This document shows positions 33,401 through 47,000 of a stretch of DNA of 64,000 nucleotides, one piece after another. This DNA comes from Heterotrichella gracilis (taxonomy: Eukaryota > Sar > Xanthophyceae > Tribonematales > Xanthonemataceae), in contig JAULBX010029046.1 of assembly GCA_032358255.1 (NCBI GenBank), positions 1 through 64,000 of the forward strand. The letters run 5' to 3'. A program made the translations under genes and the position numbers. The notes under the pieces are model-generated. The model did no database searches. It was not told where the DNA came from and saw only the letters and a list, made by a program, of their open reading frames with translations. How positions within the stretch are numbered: position 1 is the stretch's first letter; the number at the start of each line of letters is the position of its first letter.

Positions 33401-34126
33401 GGAGCGGGAAAAGGGCGCAGTGGAGGAGCGCATGCAGCGGCTGCTGTCAAATGGGCGTGCTGAGGCGGAGCAGGGGAATGGTGGCACGCATGAAGACGGG
33501 GAGGAGGAGCAGGGTGCTGCTATGGAGGATGGTACGGATTTCATCATCACTCTGGTATGCTTTGCTCATCGCATGCTTTGCAGCACTGTACCGCATCCCC
33601 AACAATTGTTGGTACTCGCACGTCAGCTGTGCACATGGTGGAGTCGTCCAACCGCCTGTGGCATGTGCAGGTGATGAGGGGCATGCTGGCGAGGAGAAGG
33701 AGCAAGGGGAGGTTGCAGCAGGTGCTGACCAGGAGCCCACCAGCGCTGTAGACAACGATGAGCGCTACAAGCCAGAGCAGGATCAAACACAGGAAATGGA
33801 GCACGATGAAGCGTACGTGCACACACACTCCTTGCAAGCAACAGTGCTTATCTGGTGTTAGGCTGCATGTCCATGAACCCCGCATGGCACACTCCCTGTC
33901 TTTCTGATGCGACAACCTCAAGTGCAACCCTGTGGTAGTCTGCTGTGCCACATGCGTTGTGGACCGTTGCTTGTGGCCTGAGGGTAAAGTTGGGTTTGAA
34001 AGTTGATTTTAAAAATGTTTTGTGCTGTGCAGTGTGCAGGCTGTGAGTGACGAGGAGGAAGAGGCGCCTCGTGTGCCACTGGGCAGAGACGAGGAGGCGG
34101 TCACCCTGGATGACATGATGGCCTAG
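30460..34126 (+). CDS. PNN: Pinin-family splicing/exon-junction protein with RGG region
   Basis: Nine exons (30460-30522, 30761-31036, 31348-31440, 31808-31951, 32314-32432, 32887-33103, 33381-33531, 33671-33812, 34033-34126) encode 432 residues. The N-terminus, up to VNERIRMLSGRGRG, matches the pinin N-terminal helix (animal form: DENIRKLTGR). An Arg/Gly tract follows, then seven or so GEGPYREGP-type units (residues about 50-100). The pinin/SDK/memA domain starts near residue 172: RNRRMFGSLLGTLARFKEED, RRQELLAKAEQRA, then a basic coiled coil ending about residue 255. The acidic Glu-rich tail closes with VTLDDMMA. Pinin acts in the nucleus in pre-mRNA splicing and the ASAP/PSAP exon-junction assembly. 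The RGG/PYR block is expanded compared with animal pinin. The tail is weakly conserved, but its three short exons join in phase. Confidence 0.9.
30840..30975 (+). repeat. Coding minisatellite for GEGPYREGP units
   Basis: Imperfect 15-27-base units rich in GAGGG(G/T)CC encode the Gly-Pro-Tyr-Arg repeats of pinin exon 2. Confidence 0.75.
31595..31613. repeat. TTTAGGG pair in pinin intron
   Basis: Two perfect units in the intron between 31440 and 31808. Confidence 0.8.
32717..32862. repeat. Direct repeat pair in pinin intron 5
   Basis: A 31-34-base unit (GGGTGGCTATGGC then GCTGCCCTTGT) occurs at 32717-32750 and 32832-32862, just before the exon at 32887. It does not match exon sequence. Confidence 0.75.
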
Positions 34127-34611
34127 GGGCCTGTGCCGCATGCTATGTACGTGTTGCGGCGCTGTGGGGTTTCTGTTGGCAACATGTACTGCTGCTAGGC
34201 ATGAAGGGTGCCTGATTTCTCCAGAACATTCCATGACCTGCCCTTGTCGCGTGTTTTACAAACTTTGAGCAGAAACAACAAGGTTAAATCAGACACACCA
34301 GAAGACTGTGCAACGTGATGTATGACAGTAGGGTGTGTGGTGTTTCCATTGGCAACCGTGGAGCCGAATTGAAAGACAAAGTAAAGGCAAGCAGTCCTCT
34401 TGTCATCTGATGCGAACGTGTTTGCAAGGGAACAGGAAAGTCTCACCAATAAAGTTTGTTGCACCAATAAACCAGAGCAGTAACAGTCGTGGCAAAGCAC
34501 CAAGGCCACCCTGTAGTATGCATACTCACTAGGGAACTTCAAAGGTCCACAGCTAGAGGACTGCACAGCCAAATAGAAAATTCAAACTTTGAAAAAAAAC
34601 ACCAAGCACAC
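34127..34611. other. Convergent 3' ends of pinin and BTB gene
   Basis: No coding signal. A minus-strand TGTAA at 34256-34260 fits the BTB gene; none is obvious for pinin. Confidence 0.5.
34256..34260 (-). terminator. Candidate TGTAA poly(A) signal for BTB gene
   Basis: Reads TGTAA on the minus strand, about 350 bases after the stop at 34612. Confidence 0.35.
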
Positions 34612-35484
34612 CTAGAACAAGCCGACAGTGACCTGGGGATAGGTCATCCTGGTTATGCTGGTGATGTACTGCTTGTGGTCCTTGTTGCTTTGCTGGTGCT
34701 GGCACAGCGCGTTCTTCTTGCCCCCCCTGTACCCTTCTGTGAAGCGGTTGTGCGCCCCATTCTGGATGCACAGCTTGCACTTGACCACACCATGGTTCTC
34801 TGCCCTAGGGTCCCCCTCCTCCACCTCAGGCCAGTAGATGTTGCCGTCAGGCAGGCCTGCAGGCAGCTTAAACATCTCGTCTGACTCCCACTCCTTCTTG
34901 GCGTATTCAAAGTACCGCTTCTTCTTTGACCCGTTCTCCCCACTTTGCGAGGGCGTGGCGCCGGTGCCGGCAGAGTTTGTGCGGGGGCGGGGTGCAGTCC
35001 TGGGCATCACTTGGTGCTGGGCTGGTGCGTAGGTGGGGATATAGCCCTGCACGGGGGAGGCCCCTGTGGCCACCCCATTGCCTGCCAGGAGCCGTGACAG
35101 GTCCTGCTGCGCTACCAGCGACGCGATGACTGCCTGAATCTGGTGCACCTTCTCCGTGATCTTGTGCTCCAGCTCCAGGAGACCAAACCGCTTTGCGGCA
35201 TGTCTGAATTTCTCCAAGTCGAAGACGGTGCCCGGCATAACGCAGTCCCCATTGCGGAGGTAGTCGAGGATGAGGTCGAAGAACGCGGGGCTGGCGTCGA
35301 TGAAGATGGCCCCTTCGGCGTCCAAAGCCACCTGCCCAGTGGCCCCAACCATGGCTTGACGCACACCCACAGCCTGGTCTTGCAGGATAGTCTCCTTGCT
35401 GGTGGTGAACTGGTGGCCACCCACATTCACCTTGATGACCGCTGGCCCCGCTTCGAGGTACGTTCGAGCCACATGGGGCTCCAT
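34612..35484 (-). CDS. BTB/T1 (KCTD-like) protein with C-terminal zinc-finger-like motif
   Basis: An intronless frame of 290 residues, starting MEPHVARTYLE. Residues about 15-110 are a potassium-channel-tetramerisation-type BTB domain: VIKVNVGGHQFTTSKETIL, FIDASPAFFDLILDYLRNG and FDLEKFRHAAKRFGLLEL. Such domains assemble into rings and often hand substrates to cullin-3. A Thr/Pro/Ser linker (about 145-195) leads to a tail with KCKLCIQN, Gly/Lys residues and ALCQHQQSNKDHKQYI, a Cys-x2-Cys then Cys/His layout like a BED or TTF finger (DNA or protein binding). This domain pairing is not one I recognise. Lack of introns in an intron-rich neighbourhood suggests a retrocopy or later gain. Substrate and role unknown. 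Confidence 0.85.
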   Translation of the reverse strand: MEPHVARTYLEAGPAVIKVNVGGHQFTTSKETILQDQAVGVRQAMVGATGQVALDAEGAIFIDASPAFFDLILDYLRNGDCVMPGTVFDLEKFRHAAKRFGLLELEHKITEKVHQIQAVIASLVAQQDLSRLLAGNGVATGASPVQGYIPTYAPAQHQVMPRTAPRPRTNSAGTGATPSQSGENGSKKKRYFEYAKKEWESDEMFKLPAGLPDGNIYWPEVEEGDPRAENHGVVKCKLCIQNGAHNRFTEGYRGGKKNALCQHQQSNKDHKQYITSITRMTYPQVTVGLF

Positions 35485-36358
35485 GACGGTGGAAAACTAC
35501 TGCTGCTGCACAGGGAAACACCACGATCGAAAGGCGCTGACCAGCTGATCCGGGGGCCCACCGTCAAGCCGTGCAAGTGGAGATGTGGACCGTAACCGAC
35601 CAAGAGCGTGCTGGGGGATGCGAGCGTGCGAAACGGCAGTTACCCCTGTGGCAAATGGGACTGAGATACAAGCTGATTGCAACACCCCACACACGCCACA
35701 CACGCAATCTGTCTGATGCTCAACTTTTGAATCTTCGGCGGTGTTGTGCCGTTTGTTGCGGTGGTCTGGCCGCTTTTGCTGCTTGCGTTGTAGGCGGCTG
35801 TGTGGCAACGCAAACGGCTTTGATACGGCCCCGCCACCCTTTTTTGCAAGGGGGATAGTGACCAGAAGCGGGGGTGTCATGTGCCAGGTGGCGTGCTCAC
35901 AACGAAGGCTATCCCCATGGTACAGTAGACGTTTGCATGCACGCTGTTCCTTCTGTTATAGTGCAGGGTCCACCTTGAGAGCACCAAAGATCGTGGCATG
36001 CTACCAGTTTTGAAGTTTGTGCCGATTGTGGAAGCCAACCCTGTTGTCGCGGTGGTGTCACATTGAAGCGGAGTTGGGTTGGAGTTCACTACGGTTTGCT
36101 CCAACAGTGGACTAACCTTTCGGTTGGCAAGTTGCCACTGCTATCTACAGGTAAACATGCCACCAGCCTATTCATGGGTACCAACTGGCGTGCATACCCA
36201 GGCTGAATGGCCCCATGCATGCGTAACCTCTTCCCCACGCATGCATGCATGGTTTGGACGCCTTTGGAAAGCACTTCCACAGTAGCATCGGCTAGAAAGG
36301 GCAGCTGCTTGGCAAACTGAGCTGAGAACGCTGTTGTGCATGCAGGGCGAAATTGAGC
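35485..36358. other. Divergent gap between BTB gene and DUF1279 gene
   Basis: Holds both promoters. No coding exon or clear core element recognised. A GCATGC-rich patch lies near 36210-36252. Confidence 0.5.
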
Positions 36359-37576
36359 ATGGCTGCCCAGCCCACCTCCCTTGGGTGTTCAGCCCTGCAC
36401 ACCCATTGCAGCTCCACCTGCGCCCGCACAAGGCTCCTGCGTGGCTCCAGCTTGCTGAACCCGCAGCGGCCAGCAGGCAGCCTCAGACCCAGGCATCAGG
36501 CCGCCAGCGCACCCGCAGCTTGTAGAGGAGGCTTGCGGGTGGTGTGCTCTGCAGGCGCAGGCGCTGCGACGCCACCTGCTGATGATACACCTCCTCTAGG
36601 TGGGCTCACAGTTCGCTGATTAAAGCTACACAAGCATTTTTGGAAACGTTTCATATTGCAAGTCACTGCCACCTCCCTGCCCGTCTTACCCCCTGCACCG
36701 TGAGCAGCATGGTATTGTGTGCCTGAACCATGTAGCACCGCGCACCCGCAGTGCAAGAGAGCAGCGCGCCCTCCTCGCCAATCAAAAGGGCCCTGGGTGG
36801 CGTCAAGAGGTTTTTCATTGGGGGCAAAATGGACAAGGAGCGGCTGGCTGCGCTGGGCATGGGCGCGTTTGCCTCCTATGGCGTCATCAGCAATGTCACA
36901 TATGGCATGTGCCTCACGATTGCCTGGGTGGGGTTTGTGAAGAAGACAGGTAGGCGGGCAGGGTGTTGCCTGTGCCAGCAAGGGTAATAAGATTAAATAA
37001 TAATAGGACTATTTATTATCGTATGTCCTATTTTTATCTTGTTACCCGTGGTGCCAATGGCACATTTGTTGGCTGAATGTGGCCTCTGAAATGTGCACCC
37101 TGATCTTTGCCACCTGCCGCTTGTGCAACCTCACGCATCTGAGTTCCCCAGGCTGCGGGGTTGAAGCTTGCTGTGCAAATTGCATGCAGGGGTTTCACCC
37201 CTTGCACCAGGCCAGTGGAAGGGTTTCCTGGCCTTCTACGCCGGGCTATGGACGATGCAGAACATCGTACGGCCTCTGAGGTTCAGCCTTGCACTCGCCC
37301 TCGCTCCATTTTTTGACAGGTAGATATTGAACATTACTTGGAATTCTAATCACAGTTTCCCACTGGATTTCACGCTTGCAAATTTAAAAATGCAGCAATT
37401 CACTGACGTGCTTGTGTGCTGGCAGAATGATTGGAGGCATCTCTAGGCGGACAGGGCTGTCCAGGCAGGTCGCTTTTGGGGTACTGCTGGGCTGCATCGC
37501 TGTGGGAACCATGGCATTTTTTGCGTCCCTCCTCTTCCTGGTGGGCGGCTTCTCAGCGCCCATGACGGTAGCGTGA
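36359..37576 (+). CDS. DUF1279/FAM210-type plastid membrane protein
   Basis: Four exons (36359-36599, 36752-36949, 37190-37319, 37426-37576) encode 239 residues. The first 80 residues, MAAQPTSLGCSAL onward, are Ser/Ala/Arg-rich and poor in acidic residues: a plastid transit peptide. The core has two or three membrane segments: LAALGMGAFASYGVISNVTY, the block GVSPLAPGQWKGFLAFYAGL, RPLRFSLALALAPFFDR, and a final hydrophobic stretch ending VAFGVLLGCIAVGTMAFFA. This matches the plant plastid DUF1279 family. The exon 3 acceptor was set at 37189 because it restores the conserved SPLxPGQWK; a later CAG would delete it. Function is not established; animal FAM210 proteins are mitochondrial. Confidence 0.88.
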
Positions 37577-39197
37577 CCGAGACCCTGGACGTGTGCGTGC
37601 CCAGCAGTGGCTTCAGCTTTGGTGCTTGTCAGCCATCCCTATGAGCAACCATAGAACACACGGTGCACATGGTTGCTTGGTGTTGTTGTGGCCTACGTCC
37701 ATAAGCTACCGCATTCCATAAGTGTGACATCATTCCATTTTACCAACATATACACTTGCGTTTTGGCTAGCATTGTTCACTGTCATGGCAAATATGCAAA
37801 TGGCGCCTCAAATGTGTAGCCAATTGTATGTGTTCACGTAGTAATGCAACGTGGCCCAGCCAGAATGTGTATAAATGCTCTTCCGGGCAGACTTCATCTG
37901 TTCTCAAAGAACTGTTTTGAGAGATACTCTTTGTATGAATCAATTGCTGTTGTTCCAATTATTGTTTCGCGGCGGTCTGTTCTTTGGCCCAGGAGTAGTT
38001 TCCCACATGTGGCCCACTAAACAGTTGGATTGACTTCGCTTTATAGCAATCAAGGTTTAGGCTGCATCAGTGTCACTGCAGGACAACTATAAGTATGAGT
38101 ATTTGGTAATGGTGCATTCACGTGTGTGTGTTCCTGGCTAGTCTTATGTGGGCGGTACCTTTCTTTGTTTCTTCTAGACTAAGCCTAAGGCTTAATTCAT
38201 GCATGCAGAGCTGGGCATGACTTGGGGCCCCCTAAATTCTCTGCGATGTTCGCTGCAGCGTCATGACCTGGGTTACCAAGGGTCCACATGCTTCATTATA
38301 TTTTGTTGCCGACCGGCTGTTTAAACAATTGAACACACTGTAAACACTCACTCTAGCTGCTGCTAGTAGCAGCTCTCAGCAATTATACTAAGCAGTCATA
38401 TTTGACATTTGTTACCCTCTTACAGTAAGGGGACCTCGAGGTTTCATTGGCAAAGGGTTTAAAAGCTGTAAAGCAGCCATGGCGGCCTGCTCCGGATTGC
38501 TCAACTTGACCTTTACGCAGGGCCTGCAGCATGCCATGGCTGGTGAATGAATGGCATGGAGCAGGTTGCAGCATGCGCGCCTCTGTCCGACAGTGGCTTT
38601 GAAAGTGGCTGCCGCAAATATGGCCTATCATAGGTGACCTGCCGTGTACATGTATATATCTGAAACGCACATGTTGCAACTGCAGTCTGCAACTGAGAAC
38701 AGCGTGGTGGCCAGGCAACTGTCACATTGTCAGCGCAAATTTGGCTTAAGGCTAAGGCTCAGCTGGGTACTGTACCCAGCCGTCAAGTGTAATACATGTA
38801 AAAGGCTTAGCCTCTATATATCACATGTGTATACATAATTTGCTAGCAAGCCCCTAGTCAGCCATGATATTATACATGTGTTCACATCTGTCACCACGAA
38901 TTAATAATTGGAAGTGGCCAATTGCTGTTGAAGAACAAGTTGCTGCCAGGTGGTTCGAGATGATCTGCGTCGCGTGCGTGGCATGCTGGAGCCGCTGCAA
39001 AGAATGCCTCATGTGACACTAATAGTTTTGGCCCTCAATCATGGTCTGCTGTGTCACACTCTTGCAGCCCCATGCCTCCTATCCAACCATACTGACTGCG
39101 CAGTCAGCATGCGCTCCACCGTGGCTGGACTACAGTGTAACAGTAAGTACACCAAACAGGCGGACTGTATGCACTGTGTCCAAGGGGCACTGCTAGG
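37577..39197. other. Convergent spacer, DUF1279 and ARF 3' ends
   Basis: AT-richer than the genes, many stops, no coding exon recognised. Contains 3' UTRs of both neighbours. No repeats of note beyond scattered ATGCATGC words. Confidence 0.5.
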
Positions 39198-42118
<2,921 letters not shown>

Positions 42119-43436
42119 TCATGTCCTGGTTCCCGTGACCCCCCGTGTGAAGGCCGCCTGCACACAAGACCACCATTAACACGCTTCATTGCCAAGACAA
42201 ACCGTGGTGGTGCACAAGGGTGGATGTTATTTCTCCATGGCGTTGTCAGGGTTGTGCAGCTGGCCAAGGCAGTGAAGAATTGTACTGCAGCTTTTGCTCA
42301 CCGTGAGGGAATTTGTCACAGCATTGGAAGCGTAGTCACTGAGGGCCTTCTGAGCTTCCTTACTGCACTTGGTAAAGCCCACCAAGTTGGCAGCAGACAG
42401 CACCACAGCGATGACCACCACGAGCAAGTATTCTGCAAGCAATGTATGCAGCGTCAGCTGACTGTCGATTATGCATCCAAGGTCACAATGCAATGCAATG
42501 CAATGCAAAGCTTTCGAGCATCCAGAAATGACAGCCATACAGCACATGACACGTCTATAGCCGGACCATACCTAGCTTCAGACGGAAGAACGCAAACACC
42601 CCAAGCAGTATCCACACCAATGGCTGCAAGGGCACACCAATGCTGTTGACGCAAACCAATAAACAGTTGTGGCAAGGACAGCAGGTTCCTCACTTTGCCA
42701 CACACCAAGCCCAATGTACTGTTAACACCTCACCGTGATGTACAAGAACGTCCAGAATACCCAGGAGTCTTTCTTGTCTACCGTTCGTTGTCCCTGCAGT
42801 GTGATCAACGTCAGTGAGAATGGCGCAGTTAGCGGCATGCCAAGGCATGAGACCTACCCCCCCCCTCTCTGCACCATGCAGAACAGGACAACAAACCACA
42901 ATCATGGGCGCCCTGGACAAAAAAACGTACCTCTTGCAACGTTTCAAACCTCCAGACACTGCCATCATCTGTTGCCTCGTTCCAGTACCTCAGGCCCACT
43001 AGGAGTCTGCCAGTGATGTTCTTCACCTGAGACAATGCAGGTGGAGTCAGTTACCTCTATTCTTCCACGACACAGTGTGCTCACGGTAAAGGATTCAAAA
43101 GGCAAGGCAAGCCAATGCAAGGCGACGGTCGAGATCTGAAGCTGGCATCCAGATCGTTCCCTGGACATGTCCATATGCATGCAACTCACCGTCCAGAAGT
43201 CCAGCATCAACAAGAGGATGATGACCACGAAGTTGGTCACGAAACTCTTGCTGACCCACTCACATAGTATGTAAGTCACCACGGACCCGCCCTGCACCAA
43301 TGAACCACCACGGTTTGAAGAGCGCATTCAGCCGGTTCTGAAGTGACCTCAACAAGGAATACCCACTTACCTTGAAGAACACATGGAAAAAACAGGCTGT
43401 TGGGTGAGCATAGGTTGCGGAAACCTGGTCAGCCAT
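42119..43436 (-). CDS. TVP23: TVP23/ECHIDNA Golgi membrane protein
   Basis: Seven exons (43436-43371, 43291-43190, 43026-42931, 42793-42734, 42623-42572, 42432-42302, 42157-42119) encode 181 residues, like plant ECHIDNA (about 186). The start MADQVSATYAHPTACFFHVF replaces the usual HP-x-AVFFH. Four membrane spans follow: around SVVTYIL, FVVIILLLMLDFWT, WVFWTFLYITPLVWILLGVF and YLLVVVIAVVLSAANLVGF. Between spans 2 and 3 is the family signature VKNITGRLLVGLRYWNE. ECHIDNA works with YIP4-type proteins at the trans-Golgi network in secretory-vesicle formation. The last exon supplies only 12 residues; its acceptor and phase are good but the sequence is not conserved. Confidence 0.93.
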
Positions 43437-44024
43437 CGCTACACGGCTTTCTGGCTACGATGCCCTGGCATGCATGCAAATAGGAGACGATTTCGGCATG
43501 CGATGATGCAGTTGCAAAACCCGCGCGGACGATGGTCGATCCAGCAACGGATGGGAAAGTGGACAGGCAATGACAGACTTGTTGGGATTCTGGTCTGTAT
43601 GGAGACTTTCGATTCGAGGCATCCACTTAAGGGTTTATGCCTGGCAATTTTTGGCGCTTTTCTGAGAACAAAATTTGAGATATTTACGACTTATTTGCTG
43701 TGAGCAACAACTTGCCTGCCTCTTTCTGCGCCTCTGCCAAAGGCTTTGGAGAACGCTTGAAGCTGGCTCCTTGCAAACCGCTGTAAAACATTCAGCCCAA
43801 TTGGCTGATGATCGTGCATGCAATTGATATTGACTCCGCACGCTTGTAGCTGGTCCATAGTCCAGTTGAAACCAGAGTTTTCAAAAATCTGTTCTCATTC
43901 ATGCGCATTGTTTGAGTTCCACTAGTTTACCATGCATGGGATGTTGGCAGTGTTCCACCTGCCATATGCCTCCTATGGGAGGGGGTAACCGTCAGTGAAG
44001 AAGTCTCCAAGCACGCCCTCTGAC
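43437..44024. other. Divergent promoter gap, TVP23 and golgin
   Basis: 588 bases between two Golgi-gene ATGs transcribed in opposite directions. Shared regulation is possible but nothing in the sequence proves it. Confidence 0.5.
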
Positions 44025-47000
44025 ATGGATGCTGCCGCAAAGAAACAGGCGAGCCTAGAGGCTGGCCGGCGGAAGGTATGGATCAGGCCAGTAACGACAT
44101 GTGCCCCAGCCTAGCCCTGCATGCATCGGATCTGAGTGGCCCTGTGTGCACCCTTTCAGCTAGAAGAGTTCAAGAAGAAAAAGGCGCAAAAGGGGCCCAA
44201 GAAAGCTGTGCAGCAGCCCGCCAACAGCACTACAGCAACCAATGTGCAGCTCCATGCTGTGGACAGTGTGGCCCCAGAACCCAAAGCAAGTATTGACCTG
44301 GCTCCTGCCAAAGAGACACCTCACTTGGCCACAGCGGAGTCGGTTGCTTCCTCTCTACAGCCGTTGACCGCTGCTGAACCTTTGCATCCAGCCACAGCAC
44401 AACCACAGGTGGAAACATCCGGCAGCCCAGCAGCACTGCCGGACAAGGAGGCAGCAAACGGGCAGGCGCACGACCCTGTCTTTGCAGAGCCTGGCATATT
44501 AGCCTCTGTGCCTGCAGAGGACGTCTTAGCAGCAGACAACTATGCCAACGCTTGGGATGATGCTGCCAATGCATGGGACGAGGCAGATGATGGTCCCAAT
44601 TGTGCCACTGATGCTGTTGCCACAGCAGCACCAGTCCATCAACAGGCTGTGCCTGACTCCATTGCCAGCTCACCTGACGATCTCCCCGTCATCACCGAAT
44701 CGTATGTGGCTCCACCCTCAGTCACCCACCACAACGAGCTGGTATATGAGAGCACTATTGCAGAGTCAAACGAGCTGAGGAAGCAGCTTCAGGAGGCAAC
44801 AGCCGCCCTGCTTCTTGTGCAACAGCAGCTTGAGGCGGAACAGGCTGGCAGGACCTCCGCCACCTCCCAGCTTGACGCGCATGTTCAGCAGCTGACCGTC
44901 CAGAACGAGCAGCTAGCTGCCAGCAACCACCAGCTGTCTGACCAGCTAGCCCAACAGGCATCTCAGCAACAGCAACTCGCAGACGCCCACTCCCAGCTCA
45001 GCAAGGAGGTTGAAACCCTTGCAGAGGTACGCCAATTGGCTTGAACACAGGCCAATGGAATGCGAATTTCTGCGCCCGAGCACCACTCCGTGAGGGTCAC
45101 CCATGCACTAGTGCCGCGATTTGCATCGATTTGTTGTGTACATATGCACGAGGTCCTACCAGGTGTGCCCCTCATGTATTCCTTTGTCATGCTGTAGGAG
45201 AAATCGCAGCTGCGGCAGCAGCTGGACCTGACGAGCACTGAGCAAGCTGATCTCCAGCAGCAATTGGCCTCCTGGGTGGCTGAGTTAGACGCAGCCAAGC
45301 GCCAGGCCCACAGCGCACATGTGCAGCTTGCATCAGCCGAGGAGCAGCTGCAGGCCACTGTGGCGGAATGGCGAGGCAAAGCGGAGGCCCTGGAGAGCGA
45401 GGTGGCGGACAAAGACACCAGGTACTGCTGCATGGGGGGTGCATGCCATGCTGCACAGCCGTTGCATGGGTCTGCAAGGCCACCACCATGAGGCAGTGCC
45501 ATGCAGCCATGTGACACAGCCTTGCAGCATAGTTGTGCAGCTGGCCATCACCATGAGGCATTGCCACCCACAGGATGGATGGATAGCCTTGCACACAGCA
45601 TGGCGCTCCATCGCATTTGGGCAGAGCAATGCTGGTCCCATGGATGGCCAGCATGCTGTTCCTGACAGCCATGGCTCCCATGTATGATACATGGTCATAG
45701 ATCATGTATAGACCACTTCCCATTTGGCTTGCAGGATGGAGGCATTCACCTACCAGCTGCAGATGGCGCAGGCAGAGAAGGAGCAGCTGCAGACCGAGCT
45801 GGCAGGCCTGCAGGAGCAGCTGGCAGAGGGGCAGCGCAGCGCCCCGGAGCAGCAAGCGCATGTGCAGCAGCTGCAGGCGCATGTCGTCAGCCTGGAGTCG
45901 GACCTCGAGGCAGCCCGCTCCGTGCAGCAGCAGTCAGGGCAGCAGCTGGCGGAGGCCAATCAGCTCACGCAGCAGCTACAGGTGGAGCTGGAACAGGCCA
46001 GTGCCCAGGTGCCCGCCCTGGAGCAAGAGGCCGAGGAGCTTCAGGCACAGGTGGACCAGTTGCAGTTCGAGCTCAACGCCGCCACCACCGCCATCCACTC
46101 CGCCGTCTCTCAGTTCAGCGAGACAGCCAGTACCCTGGAGGCCGACATCCAGCTCCTGCGGGGGAATGTGGTCAGCCTGGAGGGTCAGCTGCTTGAGGCG
46201 CGCGCGGTGATTCTTGAGGACACCATCGGCCTGCAGCAGCGCAAGCGCGAGCTTGTGGAGCTGACGGCGGAGATGACGGCCACGCTGCAGGAGTTTGGGA
46301 GCGTGGACGCCGACAACACCGCGCTCAAGCTGAAGCTGTCGCAGGTGGAGGTGGAGCTGGCGCAGGCACAAGAGGAGCTGGCGCAGGCAAGTGCAGCACA
46401 TCCCTTAAACACGGGCTCATGCGGAAGCTGTCGCAGGCGCAGGAAGCGCTGGTGCATGCAAGTGCAGCATTATCGAGGAGTTCATATTTGAGATACAATT
46501 TTCCACATGTGATTTATTTTTTTAAATAATCATCGCAACTTATTTTATTTCACACCAGGAATAATCTGATTTTCAAACAGGTATATAAGCAGCTAGGGCA
46601 GCACGATAAACACCAACAGTTGGGGAATTGCCCGGAGCAGTGCACAGTGTAAATGCTGACGGTCCATGCATGCTTGTGATCTCAATGACAATGTATCACA
46701 TTGCAAAAATGCCGCATCCTACCCGTATGAGCAGTGTTAGGGTGTGGCAATCCTTAGACTAATGGCGTATTTGCATGTAGTGCGCTTTATTGTCCTGATA
46801 CATGGCGCCTGCATGTTGACAGCTGGCTGAACCCGCTGCTTGTATGTTGCAGGCAAAGTCAACTGAACCCCAGACTGGCGCTGAGCTGGAGCATGTGCGC
46901 GGTGAGCTGCAGGCGGCGCAGGAGGCTGTGGCGGTCGCCGCTGAGGAGAACAAGGAGCTGCTGCAGCAGGTGAGCGCGCATGAAGGTGGTTGTGCAAGAC

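Noticed and set aside
45187-45882. 231-codon minus-strand frame
   Set aside because: Antisense shadow of the Gln/Ala-rich golgin exons; GC-rich coiled-coil DNA keeps many frames open.
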